Shown: positions 33,896 to 43,158 of the stretch, in pieces
How positions within the stretch are numbered: position 1 is the first letter of the stretch
How the letters are laid out: each line of letters starts with the position of its first letter
Origin: Lewinellaceae bacterium
GTDB lineage: Bacteria > Bacteroidota > Bacteroidia > Chitinophagales > Saprospiraceae
Assembly (NCBI GenBank): GCA_020636225.1
Contig: JACJYI010000003.1
Coordinates: forward strand, 744,001 to 808,000
Reading direction: 5' to 3'
DNA: 64,000 nucleotides
Translations under genes and position numbers: made by a program
Notes under the pieces: generated by a model
What the model was told of the DNA's origin: nothing
The model's database searches: none
The model's input: only the letters and a program-made list of their open reading frames with translations

Positions 33896-33939
33896 ATAAG
33901 TGGCACGAAGAAGTAAAAAAGTTCTCCACATGCCCATCA

Positions 33940-36042
33940 TCACTGCCGGATCAAGGAGAGGGAATCACCCTCCGGATGCATCAGGAACCAGAGACCGGCA
34001 TGCAGGTGGCTGACGTCCAGTTCCACCCCACCACCGGTTGAAGATCCGGGCAGGGTGACCCGCCGGCCCAGGACATCCACCGCCGTCCAGTACCGGGCAT
34101 CACGTGCCCCGGAAACCATCACCCGGTCCGTCGCCGGGTTCGGAAACAGCGTCAGACCGGGGCCAGGGTCTGTCGGCTCATTCACGGAAACGATCTTGCC
34201 ATCACCGATGTGGACACCGCCGGCTACTGTGCCGGCCAGCCATTGGTCCTTTCCGGCAGCAGCAAGACAAGTGATGCGTGTATCGGCAAATGCATTTTGC
34301 GTGAGTTTCCAGGATTGTCCCCCGTCCTGGGTCAGATAAACACCTTCTTCGCTTGTTGCCAGGATAGTTTGACCATCCAGTACGAGTAGTTTTCCGACCG
34401 GGTCAGGAGGCAATGAGGGGAGTGCTGTCCACAAATTGACCGTCGGGTCACAATGAAATATGCCTTTGTTGCAACTCAAAAACACATGCTTGCCATCAGG
34501 GCTGCTTTGGAGATCATTTGGAGTATACGTGAAAGGCAATCCCGTATTATATGGCTGCCAGCTGGCCGTAGTATCATCAACAGGGGTGATGAATGTGCCA
34601 AATAAAGTGGACGCCAGCAGAAACTGACCACTTCCATTCCATTCCACAACTTCGAGCAGTGTGCTACCGATCGAGCCTGGTAATCCCTGATCATAAACAT
34701 GCCATGTATTCCCCTGATCAAAAGATGCCTGGACCTTCAATGTAGGATTATAGGCCGCTATGAACACCTTGTTCACAGGATCGGTCACCAAATCCCAGAT
34801 GAACAGGGTATTGGATACTTTTTCCCAGGAGAGTCCATCATTCACCGAGCGATAAGCACCACTATTCTCAGACCAGGTAAACAGATATGGACCCAAATCA
34901 CTGAATCCGGACATATCATCGTTTTCAAGACCTGCCTTGACCTGGTTCCAGGTCTGCCCATTGTCGATTGTTCTGTAGATGAAGTTATCTGTAGCTGCTA
35001 AACTGAATCCCTGATCAGAATTATGATACAGTCCATTGATAGTCGTGGCGGGCATACCGACATTGACCCATTCAGGATTTTCCGGATCACTGGCCTGAAA
35101 AAGGCCTTCACCTTTGGCTCCGCCAACATAGATTTCGCCCTGCCCTCCTGCTACAGCAATAAACGTGCATGTTTCCGGAAGACCTTCACCAGCAACTTTC
35201 TTCCAAAGAAGGCCATCGACAGATGATTTGTATACCCCCATGAAACCACAAGCAGCGTAAACTTCTTCAGGACCACGATCATCAATATCATAGATCACCA
35301 GGTTATCCGATAGCTTGGACCAGGTGACGCCACCATCCGTACTGCGGAAGTTCTCTGCTCCTGTACTGGCCAGAAAGGTTCCGCTGACTCCAATTCTATG
35401 GATGAGACTGACATCCTTCTCTGCAGTCATCTCGCCGTTATTCCATTCAACCCATGATGTTCCGAGATCGGCACTCGCCCAGATGCCATGATCTGTGGCC
35501 GCGAGGAAATATCCCGTACCCGGATCGTATTCGAGATCAAAAGTGTTATGGACCAAATCGCTGTTTACCGGGGACCAGGTCTTGCCATGGTCTTCTGTCA
35601 GGTAGAATTCTTTTAAGCCACCAAGAAGCAACGCAACGCCTTCTTCTGAAGGGACAAGATCCAGGATCCAATCAGACGGGTATTGGACGTCTTCCCAGGT
35701 GATACCAAAATCCGCGGAATGACTCAATGCACCGAGCGCGCCAATCATATACACTTCATCTTCTCCGGCCTGGACTAATTGAACGGGTAGTAAATCGGCA
35801 GTATTAAACGACAAGACCGGGCTCCAATCCGGCCCTGGCCCTAATCCTCGAAAGAGCTGAAGTCGTGATATGGCCAGGATCTGACCATCCGTGGGATGAA
35901 TAATGAGTGCATCACAATCCCCACTAAATGGCCCCCTGGTTTGTGCCCAGGAGATCTGCCCTTGAAGTGTGATCGCACCCAGGAATATGGAGCAAACAAA
36001 TAGAAGAAGAGAAAGGAAGCGAAACGAGGAACGGTTTGGCAT
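33940..36042 (-). CDS. Secreted sialidase/sortilin-type propeller with T9SS tail
   Basis: 700 residues from the ATG chosen (MPNRSSFRFLSLLLF), which begins a signal peptide ending near residue 30; the frame extends 60 codons upstream but without signal character. The body contains at least eight Asp-box motifs: SADFGITW, TEDHGKTW, SADLGTSW, STDGGVTW, TIDNGQTW, SVNDGLSW, SFDQGNTW, TQDGGQSW. These define a VPS10/BNR-type beta-propeller. The final ~80 residues (LTLFPNPATDRVMVSGA ... HLHAGLWFLM) are a T9SS type A sorting domain. Probably a cell-surface binding protein; no catalytic sialidase residues are apparent. Divergent from the GH9 gene. Confidence 0.88.
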   Translation of the reverse strand: MPNRSSFRFLSLLLFVCSIFLGAITLQGQISWAQTRGPFSGDCDALIIHPTDGQILAISRLQLFRGLGPGPDWSPVLSFNTADLLPVQLVQAGEDEVYMIGALGALSHSADFGITWEDVQYPSDWILDLVPSEEGVALLLGGLKEFYLTEDHGKTWSPVNSDLVHNTFDLEYDPGTGYFLAATDHGIWASADLGTSWVEWNNGEMTAEKDVSLIHRIGVSGTFLASTGAENFRSTDGGVTWSKLSDNLVIYDIDDRGPEEVYAACGFMGVYKSSVDGLLWKKVAGEGLPETCTFIAVAGGQGEIYVGGAKGEGLFQASDPENPEWVNVGMPATTINGLYHNSDQGFSLAATDNFIYRTIDNGQTWNQVKAGLENDDMSGFSDLGPYLFTWSENSGAYRSVNDGLSWEKVSNTLFIWDLVTDPVNKVFIAAYNPTLKVQASFDQGNTWHVYDQGLPGSIGSTLLEVVEWNGSGQFLLASTLFGTFITPVDDTTASWQPYNTGLPFTYTPNDLQSSPDGKHVFLSCNKGIFHCDPTVNLWTALPSLPPDPVGKLLVLDGQTILATSEEGVYLTQDGGQSWKLTQNAFADTRITCLAAAGKDQWLAGTVAGGVHIGDGKIVSVNEPTDPGPGLTLFPNPATDRVMVSGARDARYWTAVDVLGRRVTLPGSSTGGGVELDVSHLHAGLWFLMHPEGDSLSLIRQ

Positions 36043-36131
36043 AAGGGATGAATTTGGATTCCACCCTGCCAAAACGCATTTAACCCAAGCAATGCATCGA
36101 AGATGTGCTTCAGGCAGGGGGGATTGATCCT

Positions 36132-36139
36132 GAAAGATA
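36132..36139 (-). promoter_or_regulatory. Possible -7 box for the propeller gene
   Basis: TATCTTTC on the minus strand, 90 bp before the ATG at 36042, implying a leader of roughly 80 nt. The distance makes it less certain than the other boxes listed. Confidence 0.3.
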
Positions 36140-36174
36140 GACTCTTTGCATACAAAAGGCAAGATGCTTTCTTG

Positions 36175-36182
36175 TAACTTGG
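36175..36182 (+). promoter_or_regulatory. Predicted -7 box for the GH9 gene
   Basis: TAACTTGG, 30 bp before the ATG at 36213; one base off TAnnTTTG. A TTTG at 36145-36148 could be the -33 element, although 26 bp is a long spacer. Confidence 0.4.
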
Positions 36183-36212
36183 TCGAAGATCCCAACAAAA
36201 AAGTCGCTTTCC

Positions 36213-38333
36213 ATGCTCCCATATACCCCTCTGCCTTTACGCTGCTGCGCCATCATCCTTGTGGTGTCAGCCTCCTTGTTGCCGACTTCCGCCTCCGGTC
36301 AAACCCCCAACCCCTTCATCCACATCGACCAGTTTGGCTATACGCCCGAAGCACTCAAGCAGGCAGTGTTGAGCAATCCGATCACCGGATTCAACAGCAA
36401 CCTGTCCTATTCCCCGCCGGGTGCCGAAGAGATATATCTGAAGGAGGTAGAGACCGATCAGACCGTAGGCTCGTTCTTGATCGATGCCTGGCAGAACGGA
36501 GACACGCACCCTGCTTCCGGCGACCAGGGATGGTGGGTCGATCTCTCGATTCATGAAACGCCAGGTCGCTTTTATCTGGATGACGGCCAGGGGCATCGTT
36601 CCGCCGAGTTCACCGTCAGCACCGACCCCTACCAGGAGGTGATGCAGGCAGCAGGCCGGGCATTCTATTACAATCGATGCGGGTTCGAGAAAAAGCCGCC
36701 GCATGCCGATCCCCGGTGGTCCGACGACCTGGACTTCCAACAGGAGGCCCAGTGCCGGGATGTTTCGGATCCCCTGAACCAGGCCCTGTGGAAAGACCTG
36801 CGCGGAGGGTGGTACGATGCAGGCGACTACAACAAGTATGTGACCTTCGCCCATCGGGCCGTTCACGACCTGCTCTGGGCCTGGGAGGAAAATCCGCAGG
36901 CATTTTCTGATGAATGGAATATCCCCGAAAGCAACAACTCCTTTCCGGATATCCTGGATGAACTGAAATGGGAGCTGGACTGGCTGCTCAGGATGATCGA
37001 ACCGGACGGCAGTGTCCACATCAAGATGGGAAGCGCGAACTACAGCGAGAATGTCCTGTCACCTCCCAGCCTCAACCAGGATCCGCGGTATTACGGACCG
37101 GTATGCACTTCATCGACGATCGCCATGGCCTCCATGCTGGCCCATGCGGCATTGGTGTACCGGCAGATCGAAGGGTGGGAAGGGTATGGTGCACTGCTGG
37201 GCACAAAAGCCAAGGCCTGTTTCAGTCAGGTGCTGCCGGCCTTTGAGAGCAATGCCCTGGAAACGGATTGTGATGACGGGTCCATCGTCGCCGGAGATGC
37301 GGATTGGGATGAGACGGAACAATGGAATGCCGCCATCACCGCAGCTGTCCATCTGCTCGACCTGACGGGCGACCCGACCTATAACGACTTTTTCCTGGAA
37401 CACTATACCCAGGCAGAACCGTTGGGGGGATTCTGGGGGCCGTATTACATGGAATTGAACAGCGCGTTGTTGCATTACACCACCTTGCCCGATGCCGATC
37501 CGGTCGCCTCCGATGCCATCCTGGGTTCCTTTTCCGCCGCCGTGTCAAACAATTGGAATGACTTCTACGGACAATCGGACGGGGAGCTTTACCTCGCCGG
37601 CATGCCGGACTGGTCCTTCCACTGGGGCAGTAACCTGCCGATGGCTGCCTACGGTACCCTGAACCTGCTGGCGGCCCGCTATGCGGTCAATCCCTCCGCG
37701 ATAGGGCCCTATGTTCAACGGGCTGCCCACCATCTGCACTATTTCCACGGAGTGAACCCCCTGGGGATGGTGATGCTGTCCAACATGTACGAGGTGGGCG
37801 GGGATTTCGGCGTCAACCAGATCTACCACACCTGGTTTGCCGATGGCACGGATTGGGACCATGCCATCGATTCCCCGTATGGACCGCCTCCGGGATATGT
37901 GACCGGTGGGCCGAACAAGGATTTTTCGGTCACCACCATCTCACCGCCTTCCGGTCAACCGCCGATGAAGAGTTATCTCGACTTCAATACCGGATGGCCG
38001 GACAACTCCTGGGAGATCACCGAGCCGGCCATCTATTCCCAGGCGGGTTACATCCGCTTGCTGGCCCGGTTCGTGACTGGCGATCCGGGTGTGCCGATCG
38101 ATGAGGTGGCAAAGGGCCAACAGTCGGACCTCAGACTGTTTCCCAATCCGGCCAGTTCTATGGTATTGCTTTCATCTCCAGCCCGCCACTCCGGGGTGTT
38201 GATCGATATGCTCGGTCAGGTACTCAGGACCATTCCAGAGGGGGGGACCCATGTGGATGTCTCCGATCTTCCAGCCGGGATGTACCAGCTCTGTTTCCCT
38301 GAAGCACATCTGCCGATGTCTATTCAACGATAA
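36213..38333 (+). CDS. Secreted GH9 family glycoside hydrolase (endoglucanase) with T9SS tail
   Basis: 706 residues. Signal peptide 1-30 (ends SASGQ). An N-terminal Ig-like CelD_N domain (~33-135) with IHIDQFGYTPEALKQAV, then the (alpha/alpha)6 GH9 barrel (~140-625). GGWYDAGDYNKYV holds the catalytic base pair Asp202/Asp205; HYFHGVNPLGMVMLSNM and WEITEPAIYSQAGYI supply the substrate His and the proton-donor Glu. The C-terminus (LRLFPNPASSMVLLSSP ... LPAGMYQLCF) is a T9SS sorting domain. It probably cleaves beta-1,4-glucans at the cell surface. Theme A (CelD_N plus catalytic module) architecture, no cellulose-binding module. Confidence 0.93.
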   Translation: MLPYTPLPLRCCAIILVVSASLLPTSASGQTPNPFIHIDQFGYTPEALKQAVLSNPITGFNSNLSYSPPGAEEIYLKEVETDQTVGSFLIDAWQNGDTHPASGDQGWWVDLSIHETPGRFYLDDGQGHRSAEFTVSTDPYQEVMQAAGRAFYYNRCGFEKKPPHADPRWSDDLDFQQEAQCRDVSDPLNQALWKDLRGGWYDAGDYNKYVTFAHRAVHDLLWAWEENPQAFSDEWNIPESNNSFPDILDELKWELDWLLRMIEPDGSVHIKMGSANYSENVLSPPSLNQDPRYYGPVCTSSTIAMASMLAHAALVYRQIEGWEGYGALLGTKAKACFSQVLPAFESNALETDCDDGSIVAGDADWDETEQWNAAITAAVHLLDLTGDPTYNDFFLEHYTQAEPLGGFWGPYYMELNSALLHYTTLPDADPVASDAILGSFSAAVSNNWNDFYGQSDGELYLAGMPDWSFHWGSNLPMAAYGTLNLLAARYAVNPSAIGPYVQRAAHHLHYFHGVNPLGMVMLSNMYEVGGDFGVNQIYHTWFADGTDWDHAIDSPYGPPPGYVTGGPNKDFSVTTISPPSGQPPMKSYLDFNTGWPDNSWEITEPAIYSQAGYIRLLARFVTGDPGVPIDEVAKGQQSDLRLFPNPASSMVLLSSPARHSGVLIDMLGQVLRTIPEGGTHVDVSDLPAGMYQLCFPEAHLPMSIQR

Positions 38334-38338
38334 GGGCT

Positions 38339-38366
38339 AAAAAAAAGGGGTGCCAGTTGGCACCCC
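38339..38366 (-). terminator. Rho-independent terminator of the metal-type operon
   Basis: GGGGTGCC-AGTT-GGCACCCC (38347-38366), an 8-bp perfect stem, is flanked by eight A on its left, i.e. a T8 tail on the minus strand, 25 bp after the stop of the His-rich lipoprotein gene. It also lies 6 bp past the GH9 stop and may help stop that transcript. Confidence 0.85.
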
Positions 38367-38391
38367 AGATCTTGCGAATTCCAATGGAACA

Positions 38392-38817
38392 TCAGGGATG
38401 AACGTGGAATTCCACGGTTTCGATCTCTTCTGCTTCACCATCCGTTTCACCCCAAACTTTGGCTTCCAACACCCAATCCGAGTGACCGGTAATGCCGTTG
38501 GCAACCGACAGATCGAAGGTATCTTCAAATGTGTAGGATCCACTGGTGGCATGCACGTGGGCATCTGTCGGCATCCGGTACACTTCCACCAGGGTCGATT
38601 TATTATAAATCCGCACCTGAATGTGGTGTACGGTTCCTCCAGCGTGATCCTCAAATTCGACCTCGATATCCAACACATCATCGACGTGTTTGGCGTCTGT
38701 GTTTGGAGAGTGAATATGTGCATGATACTCATGGGTTGGATCCGTTGAATCCTTTTTACATCCGGAATTGAGGACGAATGCGCTCATGGCAAGCGCCAGG
38801 TAGATATAGCTTTTCAT
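38392..38817 (-). CDS. His-rich lipoprotein with Ig-like fold
   Basis: 141 residues from MKSYIYLALAM. The lipobox is LNSGC (Cys20). The mature part is His-rich (HEYHAHIHSP, GTVHHIQVR, DAHVHATSG, EFHVHP), with a beta-sandwich-like pattern reminiscent of the DUF4625 lipoproteins of Bacteroidota. The histidines suggest metal binding. It is the last gene of a three-gene unit with the barrel (20 bp upstream) and the KCxGKC protein, and is followed by a strong terminator. Confidence 0.8.
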   Translation of the reverse strand: MKSYIYLALAMSAFVLNSGCKKDSTDPTHEYHAHIHSPNTDAKHVDDVLDIEVEFEDHAGGTVHHIQVRIYNKSTLVEVYRMPTDAHVHATSGSYTFEDTFDLSVANGITGHSDWVLEAKVWGETDGEAEEIETVEFHVHP

Positions 38818-38837
38818 CAGTGATTTGATTTGTGTTG

Positions 38838-39734
38838 TTAAAAAAACCAGCCCAGGTTGACAGACACCCGTGTACGGGCACTGACTTCTCCGGCACTGAA
38901 ATACTGAAAGACGGGCAGTTGGGCATTGATCCCAACCGCCAGATCCGAATAGGTGCATTGCAGCCCGAGGCCACCCAAAACGGCCATCCCACCGGTGCCG
39001 TGTACATCCTGTCCATTCCCGTACTGATCGGTTTGGACCCATTGGAATGACCCGGATATCCAGGGAACAAACTGTAGCCTGTTCGATCGCAAGCGATTCA
39101 CAGCCAGGATCCCGGTGGCGGATGCTTCCTGTCCAAACCGATAGCCGTCCGTAGTCGGCGCATATGCTTTCCATTCGGCCTGCAGGATATAACTCAGCCA
39201 ACCGGCATTGACATTGAACTGTGATTGGACCGACCAACCCCAACTTCCTTTACCCGGATTGAAATTCTCAGGTAATTCCCTGTCATGGATGGTTGGATCG
39301 TAGGAACCAGTAGGCAGTATGACACCTCCTCCGATCTCCAGATATCCCGACCGTGTAGCATTGTCCCGCTGCCAGGCGATCCAATGACCGGTTATTCGGG
39401 CATCACCGATTCCCTGGATGCTCTGGTGTCCCAGGCGCCCATCCCGGCGGTTCGAGTGGTACGGAAGAGCAATCTGCCCGTAGAAACTTTGTGTCAATCT
39501 GTGCCGAAACACCAGATTCAAGGATAGAAAGTGGTCCCTGGTTCGGATCTCTGATTCGTTTGCAGTTTGAAATCGTTGCAGGAAGCCGGTCATCTGGATG
39601 GAGTTTCGGGGCTGAGCCCAGAATAATCCGATACCAGATGCTCCCGACCCACAACCGCAAACATCGCAAGCCAGCAGTTGAATTGGCAGAAAGCCGATCA
39701 CCAGCAACCAGAAAAAAGGTTGTGGTTTCATCAT
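38838..39734 (-). CDS. Outer-membrane barrel-type protein with CDVCGCG N-terminus
   Basis: 298 residues (two adjacent ATGs, 39734 or 39731). Signal peptide 1-22, followed immediately by CDVCGCGSG, a Cys cluster found at the mature N-terminus of Bacteroidota outer-membrane transporters. The rest reads as alternating beta-strands (RTRDHFLSLNLVFRHRL, YGQIALPYHSNRR, GYLEIGGGVILPTGSYD) ending in an aromatic VSVNLGWFF, as in outer-membrane barrels. Flanked by a KCxGKC protein (22 bp upstream) and a His-rich lipoprotein (20 bp downstream), which points to metal, perhaps copper, handling. Confidence 0.82.
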   Translation of the reverse strand: MMKPQPFFWLLVIGFLPIQLLACDVCGCGSGASGIGLFWAQPRNSIQMTGFLQRFQTANESEIRTRDHFLSLNLVFRHRLTQSFYGQIALPYHSNRRDGRLGHQSIQGIGDARITGHWIAWQRDNATRSGYLEIGGGVILPTGSYDPTIHDRELPENFNPGKGSWGWSVQSQFNVNAGWLSYILQAEWKAYAPTTDGYRFGQEASATGILAVNRLRSNRLQFVPWISGSFQWVQTDQYGNGQDVHGTGGMAVLGGLGLQCTYSDLAVGINAQLPVFQYFSAGEVSARTRVSVNLGWFF

Positions 39735-39756
39735 GCAGAAATAATGGAAGGAAGGT

Positions 39757-40140
39757 TCAGTTGTTTCTGATCTCCAGGATTTCTGGTGGCTTGCCCAGGT
39801 CGACGATCACCAGTCGGGTGGTCAGCACAAGAACGGTTTCCATCAAGGGCAATGCACCTGTGGATACCAGATTTTGGGAGGCGAACTCGACACCCAGTGT
39901 GAACAAGCTTTTGGAATCGGGTTCAGGAAGGGGCAGTACAGGATCCTGTTGTGATTGCCCGGCTAACTGTGCCGATAACGCACATTTTCCACGACATTTT
40001 TTTTCAGGCTGGTTAAGATTGACACAGGATCGCTGGATGATCGCCTCCCGATGAACCATGAAAGCACCGATCTTCAATAGATCACTGCTTGCCGAAAGGC
40101 AAATCAGGGACATGAAAAAAAGTGCAGTTCCTGTTTTCAT
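39757..40140 (-). CDS. Small secreted protein with KCxGKC motif
   Basis: 127 residues from MKTGTALFFMSL; signal peptide to about residue 18. NQPEKKCRGKCALSAQL is the hallmark of a widespread, unnamed Bacteroidota family (usually CVNxxKPExxCxGKCxLxxxL), found beside metal-related envelope proteins. The Cys pair could bind metal or form a disulfide. It is the first gene of the three-gene unit. The function is inferred from context only. Confidence 0.78.
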   Translation of the reverse strand: MKTGTALFFMSLICLSASSDLLKIGAFMVHREAIIQRSCVNLNQPEKKCRGKCALSAQLAGQSQQDPVLPLPEPDSKSLFTLGVEFASQNLVSTGALPLMETVLVLTTRLVIVDLGKPPEILEIRNN

Positions 40141-40193
40141 TGAACATACAAACATAATTCATTCCACTTACGAATGATCGTTTCGCAGAAAGA

Positions 40194-41840
40194 TTACATA
40201 TACTCAGTATACTCAGGACTGTACATGAACTCCTTGATCGCCGCCAGGCTCAGGTCATCCTCGGCCATTCGGGTCAGCCCCTGGTCGATGGCCACCCGGG
40301 TCACGGCTTCCGCGATGCGGGCACTGACCTCGCGAATTCTGGTCAGGGCAGGGTAGATCCGGCCAGCCTCCATCTCCTCCCGGCTGACCATGTGGGAGAC
40401 CATCCGCGCTGCTTCCAGGAACATGTGGTCGGTCACCCGCCGGGCCTTGCAGAAGGCTACGCCCAAGCCGACACCCGGGAAAATATAGACGTTGTTGCCC
40501 TGACCGGGATAGTAGGTCTTGCCATTCAGGGTGACAGGGTTGAACGGACTGCCACTGGCAAAGATGGCCCGCCCGTCGGTCCAGCGGTAGGCCTCCTCGG
40601 CAGTGCATTCTGAATTGTCGGTCGGATTGGACAGGGCAAAGATGATCGGTCGGTCACGGAGGGAGGCCATTTTCTGCAGGACCTCCTTCGTGAATTTTCC
40701 GCCCTGGCCAGATACGCCGATAATGGCTGTCGGCTTCAGGATGTCAATGGCTTCCTCGAAAGTGTCCACCCGCTGATGCTCATGCGCATAGGGCAACTTG
40801 TGGTGAGCCAGGTGTTCCCGTTCCGAACAGACCAGGCCCCGTGAATCGACCAGCCAGCAATGTCGTCGGGCGTCTTCCAGGGTCAACCCTTCCTCGACCA
40901 GGGCCGCGCAAATGATGTCGGCAATGCCGACACCAGCCTCGCCGGCACCCAGGAAGAGGAACCGCTGATCCACCAATGCACCACCGGAGATCTTCATGGC
41001 AGAGAAGATCCCGGCCAGGGCGACGCTCGCCGTTCCCTGGATATCGTCGTCGAATAGGCAGGCCTTGTCCTTGAAGGTATGGAGCAGATGGAAGGCATTG
41101 TCCGTAGCGAAGTCCTCCAGTTGGATCAGGACATCCGGGAAGACCTCCTGGGCGGCATGAATGAATTCCGTCAGCAATTCTTCATAGCGATCACCCTGCA
41201 CCCGTTCGTGCAACAGGCCGAGATAGAGGTCGTCATTCAACAGTGTCCGGTTATTCGTGCCCACATCGATCACGATGGGCAGGCATTGGGTCGGATGAAT
41301 GCCCGCGCAAGCGGTATACAGGGACAGCTTGCCAATGGGAATGCCCATGCCATACACCCCGAGGTCACCCAGCCCGAGGATGCGTTCACCATCGGTCACC
41401 ACGATGACCCGAACATTGTGATGCGGCCAGTTGTGGAGGATCTGTCTGACCCTCCCCTGGTCCTGCAGGCTGATGTACAGGCCGCGGGACTGACGGAACA
41501 GATGCCCGTAAGACTGGCAGGCCTTGCCCACGGTGGGCGTATAGATGATCGGCATCGTCTCCTCCAGGTGATCGATGACGGTGCGGTAGAAGAGATTCTC
41601 GTTCCGATCCTGGAGGGCGACCAGATAGATATACCGCTCCAGGTCATTCGGCTTGACGTTCAGATTCTCCAGTACCCGCCGTTTCTGATGGTCCTGGGTG
41701 AGTACCCGGGGAGGGAGCAAGCCCCGCAACCCCAATCGATCGCGCTCTTCCTCTGTGAATGCAGTTCCTTTGTTCAGGACGGGATCATGCAGGACCTTGA
41801 CACCGCGCTGCATGGGGACGGTAACCGATTTCGATTTCAC
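40194..41840 (-). CDS. NAD-dependent malic enzyme
   Basis: Oxidative decarboxylation of malate to pyruvate. About 548 residues from the GTG at 41840; the 567-codon frame opening at 41897 is interrupted in concept by a -7 box (41855-41862), so I favour the GTG or the ATG at 41813. Motifs: VLHDPVLNKGTAFT at the N-terminus, the catalytic Tyr in MPIIYTPTVGKACQ, LYGMGIPIGKLSLYTACAGI, metal ligands in LIQLEDFATDNAFHLL and FDDDIQGT, the nucleotide motif GAGEAGVGIA, and SNPTDNSECT. It resembles the large (maeA-type) form, rather than the shorter phosphotransacetylase fusion. Nothing in the operon context is related. Confidence 0.93.
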   Translation of the reverse strand: MKSKSVTVPMQRGVKVLHDPVLNKGTAFTEEERDRLGLRGLLPPRVLTQDHQKRRVLENLNVKPNDLERYIYLVALQDRNENLFYRTVIDHLEETMPIIYTPTVGKACQSYGHLFRQSRGLYISLQDQGRVRQILHNWPHHNVRVIVVTDGERILGLGDLGVYGMGIPIGKLSLYTACAGIHPTQCLPIVIDVGTNNRTLLNDDLYLGLLHERVQGDRYEELLTEFIHAAQEVFPDVLIQLEDFATDNAFHLLHTFKDKACLFDDDIQGTASVALAGIFSAMKISGGALVDQRFLFLGAGEAGVGIADIICAALVEEGLTLEDARRHCWLVDSRGLVCSEREHLAHHKLPYAHEHQRVDTFEEAIDILKPTAIIGVSGQGGKFTKEVLQKMASLRDRPIIFALSNPTDNSECTAEEAYRWTDGRAIFASGSPFNPVTLNGKTYYPGQGNNVYIFPGVGLGVAFCKARRVTDHMFLEAARMVSHMVSREEMEAGRIYPALTRIREVSARIAEAVTRVAIDQGLTRMAEDDLSLAAIKEFMYSPEYTEYM

Positions 41841-41854
41841 GGCGATAGTTTCGT

Positions 41855-41862
41855 GCAAATTA
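41855..41862 (-). promoter_or_regulatory. Predicted -7 box for the malic enzyme gene
   Basis: TAATTTGC on the minus strand, 14 bp before the GTG at 41840. It lies inside the longest reading frame and is the reason for choosing a shorter start. Confidence 0.45.
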
Positions 41863-41943
41863 CGCCACTTCCCGTTCGTATGAACCCTGGAGGACATTGA
41901 TCCTTCTCACGGGGACAAGCAATTCCTGTCATGACCTGGCCTG

Positions 41944-42474
41944 TCAGGATGCATCCTCGGCACGGCCCATCTTTCGTTGGTTGAATGCCTCTGATTCGCC
42001 GCGGGGGATGGACAGGCTTTGCCAGGCCTCCCCCCGGATGATCCGGGCGACATAGACCATCTGGCCGATGTGGTAGGCATAGTGGGCCAATTGCCGGACG
42101 ATGGCCTGCTCCACCGTGTGGGGCTCGGCACGGATCAGGATGGTCCGTTGCAGATCCGCATCGCTCAAGGTGTGCAGTGTGGACAACAGGCAATTCCATC
42201 CTTCCGCCCAGCGGGTCATGATCTCGTCCCGGCGTTCCAGGATGTCCTCGAATTCACGATCCCGATCCCGCCAGTCCTTTTCGCCATCCGACGTCAGGAA
42301 ATCTGTCCATCGGGACAGCATGTTGCCCGCCAGATGCTGGACGATCACCGCCAGGCTGTTGACGCCCGGGGCCGGCTCCCAGGTCAGGCGGTCATCGGGT
42401 ACCTGGGCGAGGGCTTTTTCGCCCAGTGTGCGATAGGTTGTGAATGTCTGGATGGCGAGGGGCAGGAAAGACAT
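41944..42474 (-). CDS. DinB-like DUF1572 family protein
   Basis: 176 residues without a signal peptide. A four-helix DinB fold is indicated by AVIVQHLAGNMLSRWTDFLT (first His) and QLAHYAYHIGQMVY (third His group) near residue 145. DUF1572-type members begin with a short helix and contain SRWTDFLTSDGEK as here. A metal-dependent transferase is possible; the substrate is unknown. It lies downstream of another DinB gene on the same strand (82 bp gap), so the two may be co-expressed. Confidence 0.85.
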   Translation of the reverse strand: MSFLPLAIQTFTTYRTLGEKALAQVPDDRLTWEPAPGVNSLAVIVQHLAGNMLSRWTDFLTSDGEKDWRDRDREFEDILERRDEIMTRWAEGWNCLLSTLHTLSDADLQRTILIRAEPHTVEQAIVRQLAHYAYHIGQMVYVARIIRGEAWQSLSIPRGESEAFNQRKMGRAEDAS

Positions 42475-42555
42475 GATCGGGAGTTTGTTCCGGCACCATT
42501 CCGGATGGTATGTGAACCTAGGGTGACAGCCGGGGATGACATGGCCAAAGGTATC

Positions 42556-43128
42556 TTATTTTCCGGGTGCAGGGTGGTTCACCTCCAGGATATCCAGCAC
42601 GTCCTTGATCTGCTCCAGGTGCCGTTCTTCATGGGTGACGATGATCTCGAAGGCGTCGTTGAGGGGATAGACGATCATGCGGCTGGCCGGCGAATGGATG
42701 GTGACATTCGATTCGAGAAGGGGTGCGGCATCCTCCATCCGCGATTTCAGTTTGGCCTGGTGCTTGAGAAATCGATCGACCATATCCGCCGGCAGATCGG
42801 ACTGACTGGGCTCCCAGATCGGAAAGGTCTTCATCCGGCGGCGCCGGTCAGGATGGACACCCTTCAGGACAAACCGCCCGAAAAATCGCCGGAGAAAGGG
42901 CAGGCGCCCATGCAATGGCAATCGGTATTCGCCAAGCACGATCTTGTCCAGCATCGGGAAGTAGCTCTGGTTGATGGTGATCAGGTGCTCCAGGATCTGG
43001 GCGACACTCCAGCTGTCCGGCGAAGGCCGGCGGTTGAGCGCTCGACCGTCCAGGTCATCGCAAATGACCACGATCGCCTGACTGACAGCGTCGATCCGCT
43101 GCTTCCAATGGTTGATTTTTTGTTCCAT
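42556..43128 (-). CDS. DinB superfamily protein
   Basis: 190 residues. DinB features: SVAQILEHLITINQSYFPML (first His) and VTHEERHLEQIKDVL (third His) at the C-terminus, with a middle Arg-rich stretch (HPDRRRRMKTF) not typical of the smallest members. No signal peptide. Resembles the DinB_2 type widespread in Bacteroidota. Located between the GH13 gene (30 bp upstream) and DUF1572 gene (81 bp downstream), same strand. Confidence 0.86.
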   Translation of the reverse strand: MEQKINHWKQRIDAVSQAIVVICDDLDGRALNRRPSPDSWSVAQILEHLITINQSYFPMLDKIVLGEYRLPLHGRLPFLRRFFGRFVLKGVHPDRRRRMKTFPIWEPSQSDLPADMVDRFLKHQAKLKSRMEDAAPLLESNVTIHSPASRMIVYPLNDAFEIIVTHEERHLEQIKDVLDILEVNHPAPGK

Positions 43129-43158
43129 CTCCGTATGATTACCCTTAGAAGGATCATG

